IMG/VR virus record: IMGVR_UViG_3300044799_000048
Span: 1-64,000 of that record
Strand: one strand, 5' to 3'
DNA length: 64,000 nucleotides
Source of the DNA: a virus
Shown: one piece after another, positions 14,871-21,534 of the stretch
Position numbering within the stretch: position 1 is the stretch's first letter
Layout: every line of letters starts with the position of its first letter
Notes under the pieces: generated by a model
Told to the model about the DNA's origin: nothing
Databases searched by the model: none
The model's input: the letters and a program-made list of their open reading frames with translations, nothing else
Program-made: the position numbers and the translations under genes

Positions 14871-15077
14871 TCACATACCATATTTGACTATGCGCTCCCA
14901 AGGAGTTTCAAGGTTCTCCTCTTCGTCGTTATTACTGTACTCATCTTCGCCCTCAGAAAAACATCTTTCTGTCAGGATTTCATCAATGGCATCAGAATGA
15001 TCGAGTAGATCCTCAATGTCAATTACCTTGAGCAATTCCAGGACCGCATCGAGTAGGGCACGGTCAGGTTGATTCAT
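14871..15077 (-). CDS. small acidic hypothetical protein
   Basis: A 68-residue protein from the ATG with GGAGGGGG upstream. Leu-rich N-terminal helix (RALLDAVLELLKVIDIEDLLD), then a strongly acidic stretch (EGEDEYSNNDEEENLE). Function unknown. Confidence 0.55.
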   Translation of the reverse strand: MNQPDRALLDAVLELLKVIDIEDLLDHSDAIDEILTERCFSEGEDEYSNNDEEENLETPWERIVKYGM

Positions 15078-15133
15078 TAAGACCCCCCTCCGCCATATAT
15101 TGCGCCCATACACCATCCGTTCTATGAGTGTAC

Positions 15134-15448
15134 TTAGGCTTGATCCAAATAGGCAGCCCAGGGTGACTGACTGTAGTCGTATCCGTAGCACTCATGTAGG
15201 GCCTGAAGGAGCGCCACACGCGCGGGGCGGGTGTGGGCCTTTTCGTGGCACTCTTGACAAAGACACGCGCGATTACGTATATCGAAGCACAAAGGCAGGC
15301 CACGTAAACCGAAATGGCTACGGGGCACAATTTCGTGTACTTGACTAGCTTGTCGCTTACAGACGACACATTGGTCATGATCTCTTTGCCTTACCTCATC
15401 GCGTGTCTGAGCATCGAGCTTGCGTAGTAATGCTAACCGCTTGCCCAC
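15134..15448 (-). CDS. HNH endonuclease
   Basis: A 104-residue protein: C27-x2-C30, H38-E39, N59, C64-x2-C67, H68 and H72, the compact Cys-flanked HNH nuclease arrangement. Unlike the HNH protein at 4993 it lacks an extra N-terminal finger. Its ATG overlaps the stop of the Lys-rich gene upstream. It could cut phage DNA for packaging or be a small mobile enzyme. Confidence 0.8.
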   Translation of the reverse strand: MGKRLALLRKLDAQTRDEVRQRDHDQCVVCKRQASQVHEIVPRSHFGLRGLPLCFDIRNRACLCQECHEKAHTRPARVALLQALHECYGYDYSQSPWAAYLDQA

Positions 15449-15837
15449 TACTTGCTAACGTTTTGCTTCTTCTTCTTAAGAGCAGCGCGCTTCTTCGCCG
15501 CCGATGCTTTAGTAGTAACAGACACCTTCTTAACAGGCTTAACAGGCTTCGCTATCTGGTCGAGCATATCCATCGCGCTGGCAGGAACCGGCGGCATTGT
15601 ATCAGCAGGACTAGGCGGCATTGTGTTGATCCCAGGAAGACCAGATGGCATCTCAGGAGACATTGAAGGCGGCACCTCAGGCAGCATCGGTGGCACGGCA
15701 GGTGTCCTCGAGGCAAACGACTTCTTGGGAGGAGCAGGCTTGGTCGCGACCTTCTTGACAGGCTTACCTACTTTGCCGTCCTTCTTCTTAGCGACGTACT
15801 TGGATGGAGCAGGCTTCTTAGATTTCTTGACCGCCAT
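15448..15837 (-). CDS. Lys/Pro-rich histone-H1-like protein
   Basis: A 129-residue low-complexity protein. A Lys/Ala/Pro-rich N-terminus (AVKKSKKPAPSKYVAKKKDG), a Pro/Met-rich middle with short PxxPP repeats, and a basic C-terminus (KKRAALKKKKQ). Composition resembles bacterial H1-like DNA-binding proteins. It follows another Lys-rich gene by one base. Confidence 0.6.
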   Translation of the reverse strand: MAVKKSKKPAPSKYVAKKKDGKVGKPVKKVATKPAPPKKSFASRTPAVPPMLPEVPPSMSPEMPSGLPGINTMPPSPADTMPPVPASAMDMLDQIAKPVKPVKKVSVTTKASAAKKRAALKKKKQNVSK

Positions 15838-15838
15838 A

Positions 15839-15982
15839 TTACTTCTTTGCTTTCTTCTTATCAGCAACCTTCTGCTCAGCAGCAGTCAAGGGCTTCTTCT
15901 TCGCGGACTTCTTGCCAGGCACCGGCTCTTCTACTTCATCTTTCGGCATCAACCAGGGCGGGAGCTTCTTCTTAACAGCCAT
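15839..15982 (-). CDS. small Lys-rich protein
   Basis: A 47-residue protein (MAVKKKLPPWLMPKDEV start), Lys-rich C-terminal half. It begins with MAVKK like its downstream neighbour, suggesting common origin. AAGGAG precedes the ATG. Probably nucleic-acid binding by charge. Confidence 0.55.
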   Translation of the reverse strand: MAVKKKLPPWLMPKDEVEEPVPGKKSAKKKPLTAAEQKVADKKKAKK

Positions 15983-16033
15983 TCTATATTATCTCCTTAT
16001 GAGTTGAAAGAGTGGTGCGAAACGTAGTTTCGC

Positions 16034-16180
16034 CAAACGTAATCTCAGTAGTATTCTCAGAATGTAATATTAGTAAGTAGTATTAGTATTGTGCCCTCCA
16101 GGGCACGCACCATGTGCCTTCTGGGTCACGCACTACGTGTCCTCCGGGGCACGATCCGTTTCCTCCAGGACACGCAACCG
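16034..16180 (-). repeat. iteron-like repeats with AT-rich flank (candidate replication origin)
   Basis: Four imperfect direct repeats of 21-23 bases at 16091, 16114, 16137 and 16158. The first is a perfect palindrome, GTGCCC-TCCA-GGGCAC; the others are degenerate versions. Next to them (about 16034-16090) lies an AT-rich stretch with several TAGTATT-like elements. The repeats overlap the 3' end of the winged-helix gene at 16133. Iterons plus an AT-rich region beside a DNA-binding protein gene is the layout of a plasmid- or phage-type origin. Confidence 0.5.
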
Positions 16181-16582
16181 TTCCATTTCGAGTATTGCGG
16201 GGGCATTAAGATCAATAAAAATACATTTACGCCAACTGTTTTCCGGCGCTGGTTTCCCCCGCTCCTCGATGGTAATGAGATCAGCAGCCTCTAACCTATG
16301 TAGCGCCTCGCGTGCTTGTTTACGACTTAATCCAAATCTATCTTCAATCTGTTTATAAGATAGATGCAACGTTTCGCCAGCAAACTTTTGCTTTAACTCC
16401 CTCTCTTCCCTAAAGGGGCGAAACCAATATACTATCTCTGATAACAATATGATAGCGTTAAGGTCTGGCTTGCCATTGGGTAATCTGATATGTTCGTACC
16501 ATGAGTGGGGAATTATATGGCCCGTCAATCTTACGTCCTCTAATAAACACGCGTTGTAGTTGCTGTTCTTGTAACCTGGCAC
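16133..16582 (-). CDS. winged-helix DNA-binding protein, candidate replication initiator or regulator
   Basis: A 149-residue protein starting at a GTG with GGAGG eight bases upstream. Residues about 75-115 form a winged helix (SYKQIEDRFGLSRKQAREALHRLEAADLITIE). The N-terminal part (IPHSWYEHI, then INAIILLSEIVYW-type helix) is like replication-initiation and phage wHTH proteins. The C-terminal residues are encoded inside the iteron-like repeats. Initiator is favoured by the repeats; a transcription regulator is the alternative. Confidence 0.55.
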   Translation of the reverse strand: MPGYKNSNYNACLLEDVRLTGHIIPHSWYEHIRLPNGKPDLNAIILLSEIVYWFRPFREERELKQKFAGETLHLSYKQIEDRFGLSRKQAREALHRLEAADLITIEERGKPAPENSWRKCIFIDLNAPAILEMERLRVLEETDRAPEDT

Positions 16583-16840
16583 ATCGTCACCTCCATGACA
16601 CTTTCTCCACTAAATGATGAACCCGGGGAAAGGGATTAGTGGAGGCTTATCCCTTTGTCGGTTGCAAGCCTATCCCCGAGCGTGAAACGCGATATGATTA
16701 TGTTAATAATACTTTGGTACTACGTGGCTAATTCACGGAGGCCACCTTTCGATGGCCTCGTACCCTTTCGCCGAAGCTATCAGGGGGGATAACGCTAACT
16801 GGCAGGAAAGTGAATAATCAAATAATAATAAAAAATAGAT
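16583..16840. other. intergenic region with hairpin and conserved box, copy 3
   Basis: No ORF. It contains a 7-bp hairpin GAGGCCA / TGGCCTC (16738-16759), and CAGGAAAGTGA at 16803-16813 followed by an AT-rich run, matching the boxes at 7318 and 9321. A purine-rich, GC-poor segment precedes the winged-helix gene. It may hold a promoter for that gene, but no clear hexamers were found. Confidence 0.4.
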
Positions 16841-17125
16841 TCAAGATTCCAGGCCAACTAAAGTACGTGCTGACCCGTCTGCATCTACAATCCGTAGGCC
16901 CACGAGTTTAATGCGACTACCGCAGCCCATCTTCTTAAACTTCTTGTCAACTTGCCTATGAATGAACATGCTTCGATTGCAGTCACAATCATAATTGCCC
17001 ATTTCATTCCAGCAATACATCATCGCGTCGTCGCTGTACTCGCCATCATCGCCAGGCTCCCAAGTATCATTGATGGTGTATCGTTTGTCGTCGTATTCGA
17101 GTGTCGCAATAGCTGTCTTGCTCAT
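16841..17125 (-). CDS. hypothetical Cys-containing protein
   Basis: A 94-residue protein (MSKTAIATLEYDDKRY start). Beta-rich with YCWNEMGNYDCDCNRSMF in the middle, giving three to four Cys that may bind metal. The ATG overlaps the stop of RusA (ATGA). Function unknown. Confidence 0.55.
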   Translation of the reverse strand: MSKTAIATLEYDDKRYTINDTWEPGDDGEYSDDAMMYCWNEMGNYDCDCNRSMFIHRQVDKKFKKMGCGSRIKLVGLRIVDADGSARTLVGLES

Positions 17126-17493
17126 AATAGGTCAGGCCCGTTAATATCCTCAATCAGAAAGTCGGTATGACCATTGCCAATCTCAAGCCCGATCTTTGGT
17201 AGAGAAAGTTCTACCCAATCTGCATCGTCTTTAACTAACAACCCAACGCGGGCCATCGCATCGATCATTCCCTTCATAAGATAGTTTTGGGGGTCTCTCC
17301 TTCCTTGATAATCAAAGAAAACAGAGAAAGTAACACGACGCTTACCGGCAGCACACGGAATCCCATGAACTTGCATGGCTACCCTGAAGAGTGCCTCCCA
17401 CTTTCGGCGCAGGATAGCCCTGACTTTATAACTAGCTCGTTCAGTTAGATTTAAGCTAGTGGGAACGTCGTTTATCGTGAAGTTGTAGATCAT
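17122..17493 (-). CDS. rusA: RusA-family Holliday junction resolvase
   Basis: A 123-residue protein. The family motif is clear: RRDPQNYLMKGMIDAMARVG then LLVKDDADWVEL, with D67, N70, K74, D78 and D89-D90 in the positions of the catalytic Asp cluster and Lys. Length is typical. RusA enzymes cut branched recombination intermediates as dimers; here it fits with the RecT-like protein and SSB encoded on the opposite strand at 21531-22906. Confidence 0.85.
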   Translation of the reverse strand: MIYNFTINDVPTSLNLTERASYKVRAILRRKWEALFRVAMQVHGIPCAAGKRRVTFSVFFDYQGRRDPQNYLMKGMIDAMARVGLLVKDDADWVELSLPKIGLEIGNGHTDFLIEDINGPDLL

Positions 17494-17558
17494 AAAGGCA
17501 CGCCACCAACCAGTTATCTGTGCCGCCGCCGGGCATATATCATTTAGACCCGGCCTGT

Positions 17559-17774
17559 TTAGTCTTCGTCTGTTATGTAATCCTCAAACAATTGAAGGGA
17601 ATGTTTCTCGAACTTGATATCACTTCGTCGCATCTTAAGATCATAGTCCGTGATACCAAGTAACCATGGGGGCCACATACTAGCATCTCTTCCGTATCGT
17701 ATCTCACATACAGGACACAAGAAACGCTTTATTCCCCCCCTAATTAGCTTCCCACATGCTGAACATGAATGCAT
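17559..17774 (-). CDS. small zinc-ribbon protein
   Basis: A 71-residue protein from the ATG with TAGGAGCA upstream. CSACGK near the N-terminus and CPVC about 16 residues later make a compact four-Cys zinc ribbon. The remainder is acidic and aromatic. Function unknown. Confidence 0.6.
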   Translation of the reverse strand: MHSCSACGKLIRGGIKRFLCPVCEIRYGRDASMWPPWLLGITDYDLKMRRSDIKFEKHSLQLFEDYITDED

Positions 17775-17813
17775 AGTGCTCCTACTTGTAGGCGTCGAGA
17801 ATGGCATTATGGC

Positions 17814-18029
17814 CTACTTTTTTTTGCGTCGGGCTACATTTTTTAAGGTTCTACGCATCATATAAATCTCATATTTCACTTTCCACAATGGTAATCCCAT
17901 TATAACACATATATCATTGCGCGTCAAATCCTCGCTCTGATATAGGGCGATGTTCCATTGTCTCTCAGTCAAGAGATCACTCAGCGCAGTCAACTCCTCG
18001 CCTATAACAATAGCGTCTATGATGTCCAT
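17814..18029 (-). CDS. small helix-turn-helix protein (sigma region 4-like)
   Basis: A 71-residue protein. LTERQWNIALYQSEDLTRND followed by ICVIMGLPLWKVKYEIYMMRRTLKN has the spacing of a sigma-factor region 4 or LuxR-type HTH, and it ends in a basic tail (ARRKKK). A transcription or DNA-binding regulator is likely. Its ATG is one base from the stop of the MazG-like gene. Confidence 0.6.
   Translation of the reverse strand: MDIIDAIVIGEELTALSDLLTERQWNIALYQSEDLTRNDICVIMGLPLWKVKYEIYMMRRTLKNVARRKKK
17899..17927 (-). promoter_or_regulatory. possible internal promoter
   Basis: On the minus strand TTGACG, 17 bases, TATAAT, located inside the HTH gene. It could give extra transcription of 17774 leftwards. 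Being inside a coding region it may be chance. Confidence 0.35.
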
Positions 18030-18422
18030 TCATCGCACCCCTCGCTTAACGTCTGCTTGTGCTTTGTCGAGTGCCCCTTGCATCATATCATCTACGCCAA
18101 GAGCATGCGCAAGCACGGAACACACAACGATGATGTCTGACAGCTCTCGTCTTGCTTCGTCTGTGCTTGGAAATACTCCACATTCACCATCATCAAATGC
18201 TTCACGGGCATCTTTACCAGCTTCGGCTATCTCATCGCGAGCATTAATAACGGATGTGTTATTCCATAGTTCATCATCATCTGAAAGTTCAGGGCAAAGA
18301 ACAAGTTCCTTTACTTCCTCGATCAGTTTCATCACCTGCCTTGCAGCGAGTTGCTCTTTAGTCCATCCTTCCAAGTAGCCACGAGCACGGACTGCTTCTA
18401 CGATGTCATGTTGAATGCTCAT
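18030..18422 (-). CDS. MazG-like nucleotide pyrophosphohydrolase
   Basis: A 130-residue all-helical protein. KLIEEVKEL (E35-E36-x2-E39) and RRELSDIIVV (E93-x2-D96) match the EExxE and ExxD metal-binding motifs of MazG/dUTPase-like NTP pyrophosphatases. Such phage enzymes hydrolyse non-canonical or excess nucleotides, or alarmones. It sits between the HTH gene and a membrane peptide. Confidence 0.7.
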   Translation of the reverse strand: MSIQHDIVEAVRARGYLEGWTKEQLAARQVMKLIEEVKELVLCPELSDDDELWNNTSVINARDEIAEAGKDAREAFDDGECGVFPSTDEARRELSDIIVVCSVLAHALGVDDMMQGALDKAQADVKRGVR

Positions 18423-18571
18423 TTTATCTTTCGCCTTAGTTGCTCAATCTCAAATGCGATTATCATACTAGAATACAGAATGGCTAACATTGTAGCGGTT
18501 TGAATGTCACCCCTAATCCCCGAATAGACAATTAGAACAGCCATGATTAAACTACCAATTAGGTATCCCAT
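18419..18571 (-). CDS. small membrane protein
   Basis: A 50-residue ORF with two hydrophobic segments (residues 2-18 and 27-40) and a basic end (EQLRRKIK). Overlaps the start of the MazG-like gene by four bases. Role unknown. Confidence 0.5.
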   Translation of the reverse strand: MGYLIGSLIMAVLIVYSGIRGDIQTATMLAILYSSMIIAFEIEQLRRKIK

Positions 18572-18572
18572 C

Positions 18573-18821
18573 TTATTCTTCCTCCAATGTCATATCGTAT
18601 GCACCCTCAATTTGCCCCTTGTCATTCATAATTGTCCAGTTCTTGCAATAGTAGTCTGCATCTGAAATTTTGAATCCTTCTCCGATACATGCGGGACGCC
18701 TTACGTTATCCCACGGCATCCAGTCCTTACATGTGGCACAGATGCGCCCATAAGCTTCTATGATCGCAGCAAGTTTCTTATCCACATCCTTGACTTTTAC
18801 GTCACACGTCAATGGCTCCAT
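18573..18821 (-). CDS. small Cys-containing protein
   Basis: An 82-residue protein with RICATCKDWMPWD, then ACIGEG and YYCKNW, giving four Cys in the style of the short phage 'CxxC...C...C.W' zinc proteins (compare 8985). Function unknown. Confidence 0.6.
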   Translation of the reverse strand: MEPLTCDVKVKDVDKKLAAIIEAYGRICATCKDWMPWDNVRRPACIGEGFKISDADYYCKNWTIMNDKGQIEGAYDMTLEEE

Positions 18822-19062
18822 GCTCCTCCTCTAGTTCTGCTATGCGCGCCCGTAACACTGGCAGTTCTAATATGGCCTGAGCCGCTATGTCAAGATCGTA
18901 CATACGCAATTGAAACATTACCGCATCTTCTGTAAACAAGCCATATCTAGTTACTGATTCTGACATATATTTCTTTGTCCATCGTACATTACCAGACGCC
19001 CGATCCATTTTATTCCATCCGCGATATATCAGATATGCTTCTCGCAAATCTTGCTCGCTCAT
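18802..19062 (-). CDS. hypothetical helical protein
   Basis: An 86-residue protein (MSEQDLREAYLIYRGWN start) with a C-terminal Leu/Glu-rich helix (ELPVLRARIAELEEEHG). It overlaps both neighbours. No recognised family. Confidence 0.55.
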   Translation of the reverse strand: MSEQDLREAYLIYRGWNKMDRASGNVRWTKKYMSESVTRYGLFTEDAVMFQLRMYDLDIAAQAILELPVLRARIAELEEEHGAIDV

Positions 19063-19213
19063 TCTCTTCTAAGTCCTTTCTCCACAGTGACCAGGGTACA
19101 TGAAAACATGCGTCGCAAATGTAGACGTTGACTTGGAAGCGTCCTACCAATCTGCAATCGCGTAGTTTGGCTCCTGACTTACCACATAGATCACAAACAT
19201 GTGGATATTCCAT
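19010..19213 (-). CDS. small zinc-ribbon protein
   Basis: A 67-residue protein with CDLCGK at the N-terminus and CDAC about 27 residues later, a four-Cys ribbon. Its 3' 53 bases overlap the next gene in another frame. GGGAAA lies before the ATG. Confidence 0.55.
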   Translation of the reverse strand: MEYPHVCDLCGKSGAKLRDCRLVGRFQVNVYICDACFHVPWSLWRKDLEENERARFARSISDISRME

Positions 19214-19214
19214 A

Positions 19215-19307
19215 TTATTTCCCGTTGTTAATCTGCGAAGACAACACACACACCGCGACCGCTAACACCGTTGCAATCACGATCACTAGAATCGGAATGG
19301 CGATCAT
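19215..19307 (-). CDS. very small membrane peptide
   Basis: A 30-residue ORF that is almost wholly hydrophobic for its first 22 residues (MIAIPILVIVIATVLAVAVC). Its ATG overlaps the upstream nuclease stop by four bases, which supports translation. Function unknown. Confidence 0.4.
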   Translation of the reverse strand: MIAIPILVIVIATVLAVAVCVLSSQINNGK

Positions 19308-19645
19308 GGTGTCCATCCCTTTTGTCTGAGTAAATCTTCAACCTGTGCCATACATGCTCCAGGATTATTCGTCAGCATACTGCCCGTAAACACCAACAAC
19401 GGTATGGCCTTGATCACACAGTAGTTATGCTTCTTAGCGTCCCTTGTCTGAGCTGCCCATTGTTTGTGAAACAGTTCTTCGTTGATCTCGACACCAACGC
19501 CGTAGTCTGGAAACCATCGGTCGATCTCAAACCACGACTTAGTACCCTCAATAGTAATGTGTAGTTTCTGGCAGAACGGAAGACCAAACTGCCGGCAACG
19601 TGTGTCAAATGCAAGTTCTAGTTCTTCAGTCTTCTGGCGCGTCAT
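19304..19645 (-). CDS. PD-(D/E)XK-type nuclease-like protein
   Basis: A 113-residue protein, using the ATG six bases after GGAGG. WFEIDRWFPDYGVGVEINEE, then H, R and K residues and a strand LLVF(T) fit the Vsr/DUF559-like nuclease core (Asp, then E-x-N/K). A related nuclease is at 38101-38619. It may cleave DNA at mismatches or act as a free-standing homing enzyme. Confidence 0.5.
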   Translation of the reverse strand: MTRQKTEELELAFDTRCRQFGLPFCQKLHITIEGTKSWFEIDRWFPDYGVGVEINEELFHKQWAAQTRDAKKHNYCVIKAIPLLVFTGSMLTNNPGACMAQVEDLLRQKGWTP

Positions 19646-19817
19646 CTTCATCCTCCGGTTCTGGCAACTCAACTTTCACAGCGACTTGCATTCCACAGTG
19701 GTGGCAAAATATCACACCATTCTCTTTGGGGCTACCATTCATGAATTGCCACTTCTCACCACACGTCGTATCCCACGAATCAGTGTCTTCGTCGTAAGAC
19801 CATACACAGAATTTCAT
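19626..19817 (-). CDS. small zinc-knuckle protein (FCHHCG type)
   Basis: A 63-residue protein. TCGEKWQFMNGSPKENGVIF followed by CHHCGM matches a widespread small phage family whose core is CGxxFxFxxGxPxENGxxFCxxCG. Acidic C-terminal tail (EPEDEDDAPED). AGGGGGG lies before the ATG. Function unknown. Confidence 0.7.
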   Translation of the reverse strand: MKFCVWSYDEDTDSWDTTCGEKWQFMNGSPKENGVIFCHHCGMQVAVKVELPEPEDEDDAPED

Positions 19818-20067
19818 GTTCCCCCCTAAACCACTTGCTACAATTAGGACACACATCTATAATGTCCCCATTTTTATTCAGCCGAACAGTCCATTCAGAA
19901 AGACTCTTTCGTGCTCGGTTCAATTCTGCAAGTTCTTCTACGGCATCCCATCCCTCACGACTGAACTTCTTACCATCAATACTAACTTTCAATCTGAAAC
20001 TTCCATTTATAAACTGGTGGCAGATGTCACACTCATAGTTAAATGTTACGTTAATTGATTTAAGCAT
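19780..20067 (-). CDS. zinc-ribbon protein
   Basis: A 95-residue protein with CDICHQF near the N-terminus and CPNCSKWF near the C-terminus, separated by about 57 residues of strands and a helix. Probably one structural zinc. The 3' end overlaps the next gene. Start choice is moderately certain. Confidence 0.55.
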   Translation of the reverse strand: MLKSINVTFNYECDICHQFINGSFRLKVSIDGKKFSREGWDAVEELAELNRARKSLSEWTVRLNKNGDIIDVCPNCSKWFRGEHEILCMVLRRRH

Positions 20068-20068
20068 G

Positions 20069-20371
20069 TCATATCTCTGGTATCTCAATCTCTATTGTGC
20101 GCCTGCCGTCAAGAATATCACGCACCATATCTACAATGTGTCGCTTCTTACTCTCTTGAATATTGAGCCAGCTTAACCAGTACGTAAGTTGATCGAAGTC
20201 GGCCTCGGCTTCAACCCTTGCCCGTGCAATTACCGCAGTCCAGTTCTGTTTGGCGGGAGTGTGTCCACAATTGTACTCGCGACGGTATTTAGAACTACCC
20301 GCAGCAATTTGGGTTACTCTAATGATGTCGAATACTTGGGCCGCAGCGAGGGCCGCCATAGGATCAGTCAA
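20069..20371 (-). CDS. hypothetical helical protein
   Basis: A 100-residue alpha-helical protein (MTDPMAALAAAQVFDIIRV start). Its ATG overlaps the stop of the first gene of the operon by eight bases. No recognised domain. Confidence 0.55.
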   Translation of the reverse strand: MTDPMAALAAAQVFDIIRVTQIAAGSSKYRREYNCGHTPAKQNWTAVIARARVEAEADFDQLTYWLSWLNIQESKKRHIVDMVRDILDGRRTIEIEIPEI

Positions 20372-20567
20372 AGTCCACCATCTTCTTTAGTTCATCGAAT
20401 ATCTTCAGACTAACTATAGTAAACTCTCCCTCGCCATGATACGGCGCCTCTACTTCTTTTAGCGTCTTAATAACTACGACGCGCAGTGCGTCGTAGTTTG
20501 CCTTCAGGGCGTTGTACTTTGTCGCCATCTCTGATTCTAATGCTCCGTGATCGTCATAGTTATTCAT
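20364..20567 (-). CDS. small acidic hypothetical protein
   Basis: A 67-residue protein starting MNNYDDHGALESEM, preceded by GGAGGCGGG. First gene of the leftward operon, 19 bases from the -10 of the promoter at 20586. Helical with a central coiled-coil-like stretch. Function unknown. Confidence 0.6.
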   Translation of the reverse strand: MNNYDDHGALESEMATKYNALKANYDALRVVVIKTLKEVEAPYHGEGEFTIVSLKIFDELKKMVDFD

Positions 20568-20585
20568 ACCCGCCTCCATGAGGGA

Positions 20586-20614
20586 AGTATAACACACTCG
20601 GGCCGACCTGTCAA
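20586..20614 (-). promoter_or_regulatory. sigma70-like promoter for the leftward operon
   Basis: On the minus strand TTGACA, 17 bases, TATACT. A divergent plus-strand promoter lies at 20658, so both operons are controlled from one 150-bp region. Confidence 0.85.
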
Positions 20615-20657
20615 GTGCCCTGTAAAGTTCAGAAGTTATGAACATTGAAAAGGGGCT

Positions 20658-20685
20658 TGACTTTTTTGCAAACCCGTGTATAATG
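20658..20685 (+). promoter_or_regulatory. sigma70-like promoter for the recombination operon
   Basis: TTGACT, 16 bases, TATAAT, 30 bases before the ATG at 20716. It begins TTGACTTTT like the promoters at 8239 and 9471. It drives 20716-26181. Confidence 0.8.
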
Positions 20686-20715
20686 ACAGTATCATCATAA
20701 AAACAAGAGGGTAAC

Positions 20716-20907
20716 ATGAAAACATACGAAAAAATAAAGTTAATCAAACTTGAGATGTCAACGCTAGGCGGACTTGACATGGAGGAGCGGCACATAGAGG
20801 CAGACTGGCTGCTGATCTCTATGATTAAACTACTAGCTGAAGAACTTGAAGAAGATGTATCTGAGTTTATTTCGTATTTTGAAAACTTTCCAAAGTGGTA
20901 CGCTTAA
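20716..20907 (+). CDS. small hypothetical helical protein
   Basis: A 63-residue acidic helical protein (MKTYEKIKLIKLEMSTL start), GAGGG upstream, first gene of the recombination operon. No recognised domain. Confidence 0.6.
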   Translation: MKTYEKIKLIKLEMSTLGGLDMEERHIEADWLLISMIKLLAEELEEDVSEFISYFENFPKWYA

Positions 20908-20918
20908 GGAGGAATCAC

Positions 20919-21188
20919 ATGGACAGGGCAAGGCGCAAGTTCCTAGTAGAACTCGCAGAAGAAAACTTGTTTGACACTAAGGTATGTCAAAGAGGGCCAT
21001 ACACCCACGTCGAGGTACGCATTCGATGGAGAAATGAACTCCACGATTACCGAGAATACAACGTAGAAGGCCACGGCTTCAGTAAGTGTCGACCTGGTGA
21101 CCCCTGGAGCGGTCAGGAGGGTATCAACAAGGCACGACCGCGGGCAATCCTAGATGCTGTACAACAGATGAATTTGGTGGAGGTGTAA
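20919..21188 (+). CDS. hypothetical protein
   Basis: An 89-residue basic protein from the ATG following AAGGAGGAA. A Gly/Arg-rich middle (GHGFSKCRPGDPWSGQEG) separates two structured halves. Function unknown; position suggests early DNA metabolism. Confidence 0.6.
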   Translation: MDRARRKFLVELAEENLFDTKVCQRGPYTHVEVRIRWRNELHDYREYNVEGHGFSKCRPGDPWSGQEGINKARPRAILDAVQQMNLVEV

Positions 21189-21189
21189 T

Positions 21190-21534
21190 ATGGAAGAAGG
21201 ACATCAAGTGTTTCATGATGAACTTCGGGATCATGAACATCGTATCGTTAAACTAGAACGCGACATTACAAAAATTGCGATGGATATGTTTGGACTTCAG
21301 ACTATGTTCTCGGCACTTAAAATGCATGTCCGCCTACTAGATGGTAGCGTTAATAATTTAGAGGACTTCATCTATGGCGACGACGGCAAGGATGACGAGT
21401 ATGTTCAATTTGAACCAGAGGTGGACGGTGATGAACTCGATACACTATCGGAGAATGAAAGAGACAAACGCATACGAGAAGAACAAGAACAGGATGCAGA
21501 ACAAATTGACATATATGGAGGAAACTTCAAATGA
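21190..21534 (+). CDS. coiled-coil acidic protein
   Basis: A 114-residue protein. Residues 5-60 have heptad-like spacing (HEHRIVKLERDITKIAMDM), and the C-terminal half is highly acidic. It overlaps the RecT-like gene by four bases, so it may be an accessory of the annealing protein. That link is inferred only from position. Confidence 0.55.
   Translation: MEEGHQVFHDELRDHEHRIVKLERDITKIAMDMFGLQTMFSALKMHVRLLDGSVNNLEDFIYGDDGKDDEYVQFEPEVDGDELDTLSENERDKRIREEQEQDAEQIDIYGGNFK

Noticed and set aside
16091-16180. A short CRISPR array
   Set aside because: The 21-23-bp units follow one another directly without spacers and are palindromic; iterons or operator repeats fit better.
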